NCBI GenBank assembly: GCA_002441345.1
Contig: DJVU01000064.1
Span: forward strand, 1 to 16,327
Direction of reading: 5' to 3'
DNA length: 16,327 nucleotides
DNA from: Bacteroidales bacterium UBA6248
GTDB lineage: Bacteria; Bacteroidota; Bacteroidia; Bacteroidales; Lentimicrobiaceae
Shown here: in pieces, positions 14,067 to 16,327 of the stretch
Position numbering within the stretch: position 1 is the stretch's first letter
Layout of the letters: every line of letters starts with the position of its first letter
The notes under the pieces: model-generated
The model's database searches: none
Told to the model about the DNA's origin: nothing
What the model saw: the letters and a program-made list of their open reading frames with translations, nothing else
Translations under genes and position numbers: made by a program

Positions 14067-15278
14067 ATGAATATGAAGAATCTCTTTTTAATATCCCTTC
14101 TTCTGGGAACACAGGTATTGTTCGGACAAGTTTCAGACAGCGTGCAGACACAATACAAAAATACCGCAGAATTAATGCTGGAAGAGAATACTGGTCTTTC
14201 GATCGGGGGTTACGGCGAAGTGCATTACAATCAACCGCTGAATTCCGGCCGGTTTAATCCGGGAACGCTGGATGCCCATCGCCTGGTTATGTTTCTTGGA
14301 TATAATTTCTCAGATAAAACCCGGTTTGTCTCCGAAATTGAATTTGAATACGCTAAGGAGGTTTGGGTGGAGCAGATGTTCCTGCAACAAAAATTAAATA
14401 AGTATATTAATCTCAGGGCGGGTATATTGCTGATTCCCATGGGAATAATTAATGAATACCATGAGCCGGTAACGTTTAACGGTGTGGAACGGCCTGTAAT
14501 TGATAATAAAATTGCTCCCTCAACCTGGAGAGAGATAGGTGCCGGAATCTCCGGAAATATCCTTCAGCTGAAGTCAAAATACCAGCTTTACGTCGTGAAC
14601 GGCCTCAACGGTTACGATGCTTCGGGCGGCGTTTTTTCAGGCAGTAAGACCCTTCGCGATGGAAGGCAGAAAGGCTCAAAAGCTTATATAACCTCACCTG
14701 CAGTCACCGGTAAAGTCGAGTTCTATGGTGCAAAAAATCTGAATATCGGGCTTTCAGGTTATGCAGGTAAATCGCAAAGCCGGCTTTATACAAACCTCGA
14801 CAAATCCAATGCAGTCCTCGTGCAACAGGCCGATTCCTCCGTGGTTGGTATTGCTATGCTCGGGCTGGATGCACGGTATACTTATAAAGGCATAAGGTTT
14901 ACAGGTCAGTTTTATCAGATTTCAATCAGCAATACCGGTCAGTATAACCGGTTTACTGCGAAAAACGGGGTACAGAACGATCTGGGAAGCGCTTTGCAGG
15001 GATATTATGCCGAAATCGGGTATAATGTTTTCAGAACGCTTCCCGGTGTTAAATCGGAACTCATGCCTTTTGTAAGATACGAAGGCTATAATACGCACCA
15101 TTCGGTTGACGGATTGACAGTAGCTAATAAAAAGTATGATAACGTTGTAATTACCACCGGTTTAACCTATGCCTTGTCAAAAGGTGCCGTTCTTAAAGCC
15201 GATCTTCAGTTTTTGAAATCCGAAGCCGATACAGAGTTCAGCAAGGTATTTAATGCCGGATTTGGTATTATGTTTTAA
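14067..15278 (+). CDS. Outer-membrane porin, phosphate-selective porin O/P-like
   Basis: A 403-residue outer-membrane barrel. The signal peptide MNMKNLFLISLLLGTQVLFGQ is followed by a short polar linker, then GGYGEVHY, the typical first strand. Further on come LVMFLGYNFSDKTRFVSEIEFE, a segment NLRAGILLIPMGIINEYHEPV, and a GVERPVID...IAPSTWREIGAGISG stretch, all characteristic of OprO/P-like porins in Bacteroidota. It ends FNAGFGIMF with the terminal Phe expected of BAM substrates. The length is normal for the family. Start at 14067 or at the second Met (14073); both leave an intact signal peptide. It has its own promoter and is followed after 8 bases by the FMN-binding-domain gene, so the two form an operon. 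The substrate is unknown; phosphate specificity should not be assumed. Confidence 0.88.
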   Translation: MNMKNLFLISLLLGTQVLFGQVSDSVQTQYKNTAELMLEENTGLSIGGYGEVHYNQPLNSGRFNPGTLDAHRLVMFLGYNFSDKTRFVSEIEFEYAKEVWVEQMFLQQKLNKYINLRAGILLIPMGIINEYHEPVTFNGVERPVIDNKIAPSTWREIGAGISGNILQLKSKYQLYVVNGLNGYDASGGVFSGSKTLRDGRQKGSKAYITSPAVTGKVEFYGAKNLNIGLSGYAGKSQSRLYTNLDKSNAVLVQQADSSVVGIAMLGLDARYTYKGIRFTGQFYQISISNTGQYNRFTAKNGVQNDLGSALQGYYAEIGYNVFRTLPGVKSELMPFVRYEGYNTHHSVDGLTVANKKYDNVVITTGLTYALSKGAVLKADLQFLKSEADTEFSKVFNAGFGIMF

Positions 15279-15286
15279 CGATACGT

Positions 15287-15865
15287 ATGAAAGCAATTTT
15301 TGTGTTGTTTTTAACCGCGACTCTTGTTTTGGGGCATAATCAGACCAATTATGCTCCAAAGCAGTTGTTCCGTGAAATTGAGCGCATAAGCAATAAGAAG
15401 AATCCGCAGTTTTCAAAACTGGATATTCTTAATGGTAGTCAGAATCCGTTTCGCGGAGGGATATACTATACGATTGAAAATTCGCTGCCGGCAAAATATG
15501 CATATATCGGCAGAGTGCTGACGTGCAGGGCCGAAGGTTGCTCCATACGAAACGACAAAAACAGCGAATCTGTTTCCGAATTCTTTGATTACTTTATTTT
15601 ATATGATTCGGATGCCAGCGTTCTTTCTGTACAGATTTATAACTATGAAGCTACACACGGACACGAAATTACAGTCAGAAGATGGCTGAAGCAGTTTGTG
15701 GACTTCGACGGAACCAATGAGCTGATCGTTGGCAAAAACGTGGACGCAATTGCAGGTGCAACTATCTCGGTTCACAGCATAACCGATGATATTACCCTCA
15801 GAACAACTGAGCTTAAAAGCTATCTGGCAAACCAGGATCGTTTCATCCTCCGGCATCCTGGCTGA
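15287..15865 (+). CDS. Secreted FMN-binding-domain protein
   Basis: A 192-residue exported protein with a signal peptide (MKAIFVLFLTATLVLGHN) and one FMN-binding (RnfG/NqrC-like) domain at about 65-175. The flavinylation site is DAIAGATIS at 153-161. By analogy with NqrC and RnfG, S161 would be joined to FMN through phosphoester linkage by the periplasmic enzyme ApbE. The usual Ser/Thr before GAT is Ala here (A157). Upstream of it are the pattern YNYEATHGHEI and a WLKQF segment typical of the family. Two cysteines, C80 and C85, form a CX4C pair that could be a disulfide or a metal or heme ligand. The gene starts 8 bases after the porin stop, suggesting the pair works in extracytoplasmic electron transfer or reductive uptake. 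No apbE is visible in the window. Domain call strong; partner and acceptor unknown. Confidence 0.88.
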   Translation: MKAIFVLFLTATLVLGHNQTNYAPKQLFREIERISNKKNPQFSKLDILNGSQNPFRGGIYYTIENSLPAKYAYIGRVLTCRAEGCSIRNDKNSESVSEFFDYFILYDSDASVLSVQIYNYEATHGHEITVRRWLKQFVDFDGTNELIVGKNVDAIAGATISVHSITDDITLRTTELKSYLANQDRFILRHPG

Positions 15866-15906
15866 TGCATCCGTATGTTTGCTTTTGCTTTGCTGCTTTT
15901 AACTGT

Positions 15907-16111
15907 TTAGTCCCTCCTGAACTTTTCCCGTATGTCGTTGCGGATCGGGGATAACTCAGAGTCCTTATAGAAACGATAGTAAGTACCTGGTACTTCCGGA
16001 AGGTATTCTCTGATCCGGTTTACGATAATGGATACACAAGGTTTAAGGCGCCTGCCGGAAAATGAGTTTCTGTTAACCGTACCACGGTGAAAACTCTATT
16101 TTTCTTGCCAT
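15907..16111 (-). pseudogene. Possible decayed small gene split by a frameshift
   Basis: On the minus strand ATG at 16111 opens MARKIEFSPWYG and stops at 16073. The +1 frame is open for about 56 codons through to a stop at 15907-15909 but contains no ATG start. Its translation looks protein-like, with alternating charged and hydrophobic residues (SIIVNRIREYLPEV, YYRFYKDSELSPIRNDI) and no low-complexity sequence. Joining the two by one frameshift around 16075-16090 would give a protein of about 68 residues. This could be a frameshifted remnant, a sequencing error, or chance. I recognise no family. The 290 bases between the FMN-binding gene and the small ORF at 16156 hold nothing else I can support. 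Confidence 0.25.
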
Positions 16112-16136
16112 GGGACACAGTTTCCCACAAATCAGT

Positions 16137-16144
16137 TACATTTG
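16137..16144 (+). promoter_or_regulatory. Bacteroidota-type -7 element (TACATTTG)
   Basis: TACATTTG matches the TAnnTTTG -7 consensus and is identical to the yggS element. It is 12 bases before the small ORF at 16156 and about 92 bases before the partial gene at 16236. No TTG stands at the normal -33 distance (the nearest is at 16105, 29 bases upstream), so only half the promoter is seen. Confidence 0.45.
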
Positions 16145-16155
16145 TATTTGTAAAA

Positions 16156-16239
16156 ATGAATGCTTTTGTTATCCATATACCCTTTTGCCTTTTTGCAACA
16201 TTCCATATCCGGAAAAAACAGAATTCGGAACCGGTATGA
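16156..16239 (+). CDS. Possible 27-codon leader ORF
   Basis: ATG at 16156, directly behind a -7 element, opens a 27-residue reading frame (MNAFVIHIPFCLFATFHIRK...). Its TGA stop overlaps the start codon of the next gene as ATGA (16236-16239). The peptide is hydrophobic and then basic and resembles no family I know. The precise overlap would allow translational coupling to the downstream gene. However, a short open frame can arise by chance and the leader before it would be only a few bases long. Alternatively the whole segment is the 5' untranslated region. Confidence 0.25.
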   Translation: MNAFVIHIPFCLFATFHIRKKQNSEPV

Positions 16240-16327
16240 AATCATACTATTTGTTGAACCTTAAACCTTTCATCGTGAAAATCCTTGTAAAAATCCTTAT
16301 TGCTCTTGCAATTATTATTGCCATCCC
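16236..16327 (+). CDS. N-terminus of a membrane-anchored or exported protein (truncated by window)
   Basis: From ATG at 16236 the frame stays open to the window end (30 codons): MKSYYLLNLKPF, then VKILVKILIALAIIIAIP. A Lys-containing start followed by an uninterrupted hydrophobic stretch indicates a signal peptide or N-terminal membrane anchor. GTG at 16275 would give the neater start MKILVKILIALAI and is an alternative. The pattern of Lys-Leu-rich start, Ile/Leu-rich helix and Pro resembles AsmA-like proteins among others, but 30 residues are too few to name a family. The gene lies on the same strand as the porin/FMN pair but probably has its own promoter near 16137. Confidence 0.5.
   Translation, partial: MKSYYLLNLKPFIVKILVKILIALAIIIAI

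Noticed and set aside
15832..15861. CCAGGAT...ATCCTGG inverted repeat at the end of the FMN-binding gene, considered as a terminator
   Set aside because: The loop is 16 bases, the second arm lies in coding sequence, and no T-run follows.
16111..16127. TGGGA...TCCCA inverted repeat as an operator
   Set aside because: Arms are only 5 bases with a 7-base spacer, which is easily due to chance in this much non-coding DNA.

Overview
The window reads as chromosomal DNA of a member of the Bacteroidota. Three of its upstream regions carry the phylum's -7 promoter element (TAnnTTTG: TACATTTG, TAGTTTTG, TACATTTG) and a fourth has TATCTTTG. Two lipoproteins have an acidic stretch just after the acylated cysteine, as in surface-exposed Bacteroidota lipoproteins. 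Outer-membrane barrels are plentiful, and Shine-Dalgarno sequences are weak or absent. I see no tRNA, rRNA, CRISPR array or insertion sequence. These calls come from reading motifs by eye; no database was searched.

Left end (1-1414, minus strand): the PLP-homeostasis protein YggS/PLPBP, followed by an exported RsiV/DUF3298-like protein cut off by the window edge. A divergent promoter region (1415-1593) leads into a plus-strand pair (1594-3910): a lipoprotein with an Ig-like N-terminal half, and a cytosolic, probably all-helical protein of unknown function.

Middle (4136-13828): eight plus-strand genes, closed by a strong intrinsic terminator at 13856-13880. The order is thiolase, NAD-type short-chain dehydrogenase, KASIII-like acyltransferase lacking two of the three usual catalytic residues, SSS-family sodium symporter, acyl-CoA ligase (4-base overlap with the symporter), lipoprotein, outer-membrane barrel, exported alpha/beta hydrolase. 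The parts form a plausible outside-in route: ester hydrolysis in the periplasm, uptake across both membranes, activation to a CoA thioester, oxidation at C3, thiolytic cleavage. No acyl-CoA dehydrogenase or enoyl-CoA hydratase is present. This suggests a substrate that already carries a 3-hydroxy group, such as 3-hydroxybutyrate or its oligomers. That function is inference. The lipoprotein in this cluster is a diverged paralogue of the one at 1594-2463.

Right end (13881-16327): an upstream region with three small palindromes and a well-formed promoter precedes an OprO/P-like porin and a secreted FMN-binding-domain protein, suggesting an extracytoplasmic flavin electron-transfer or uptake pair. 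The last 460 bases hold a possible decayed minus-strand gene (15907-16111), another -7 motif, a 27-codon ORF, and the first 30 codons of a membrane-anchored or exported protein that runs off the window.
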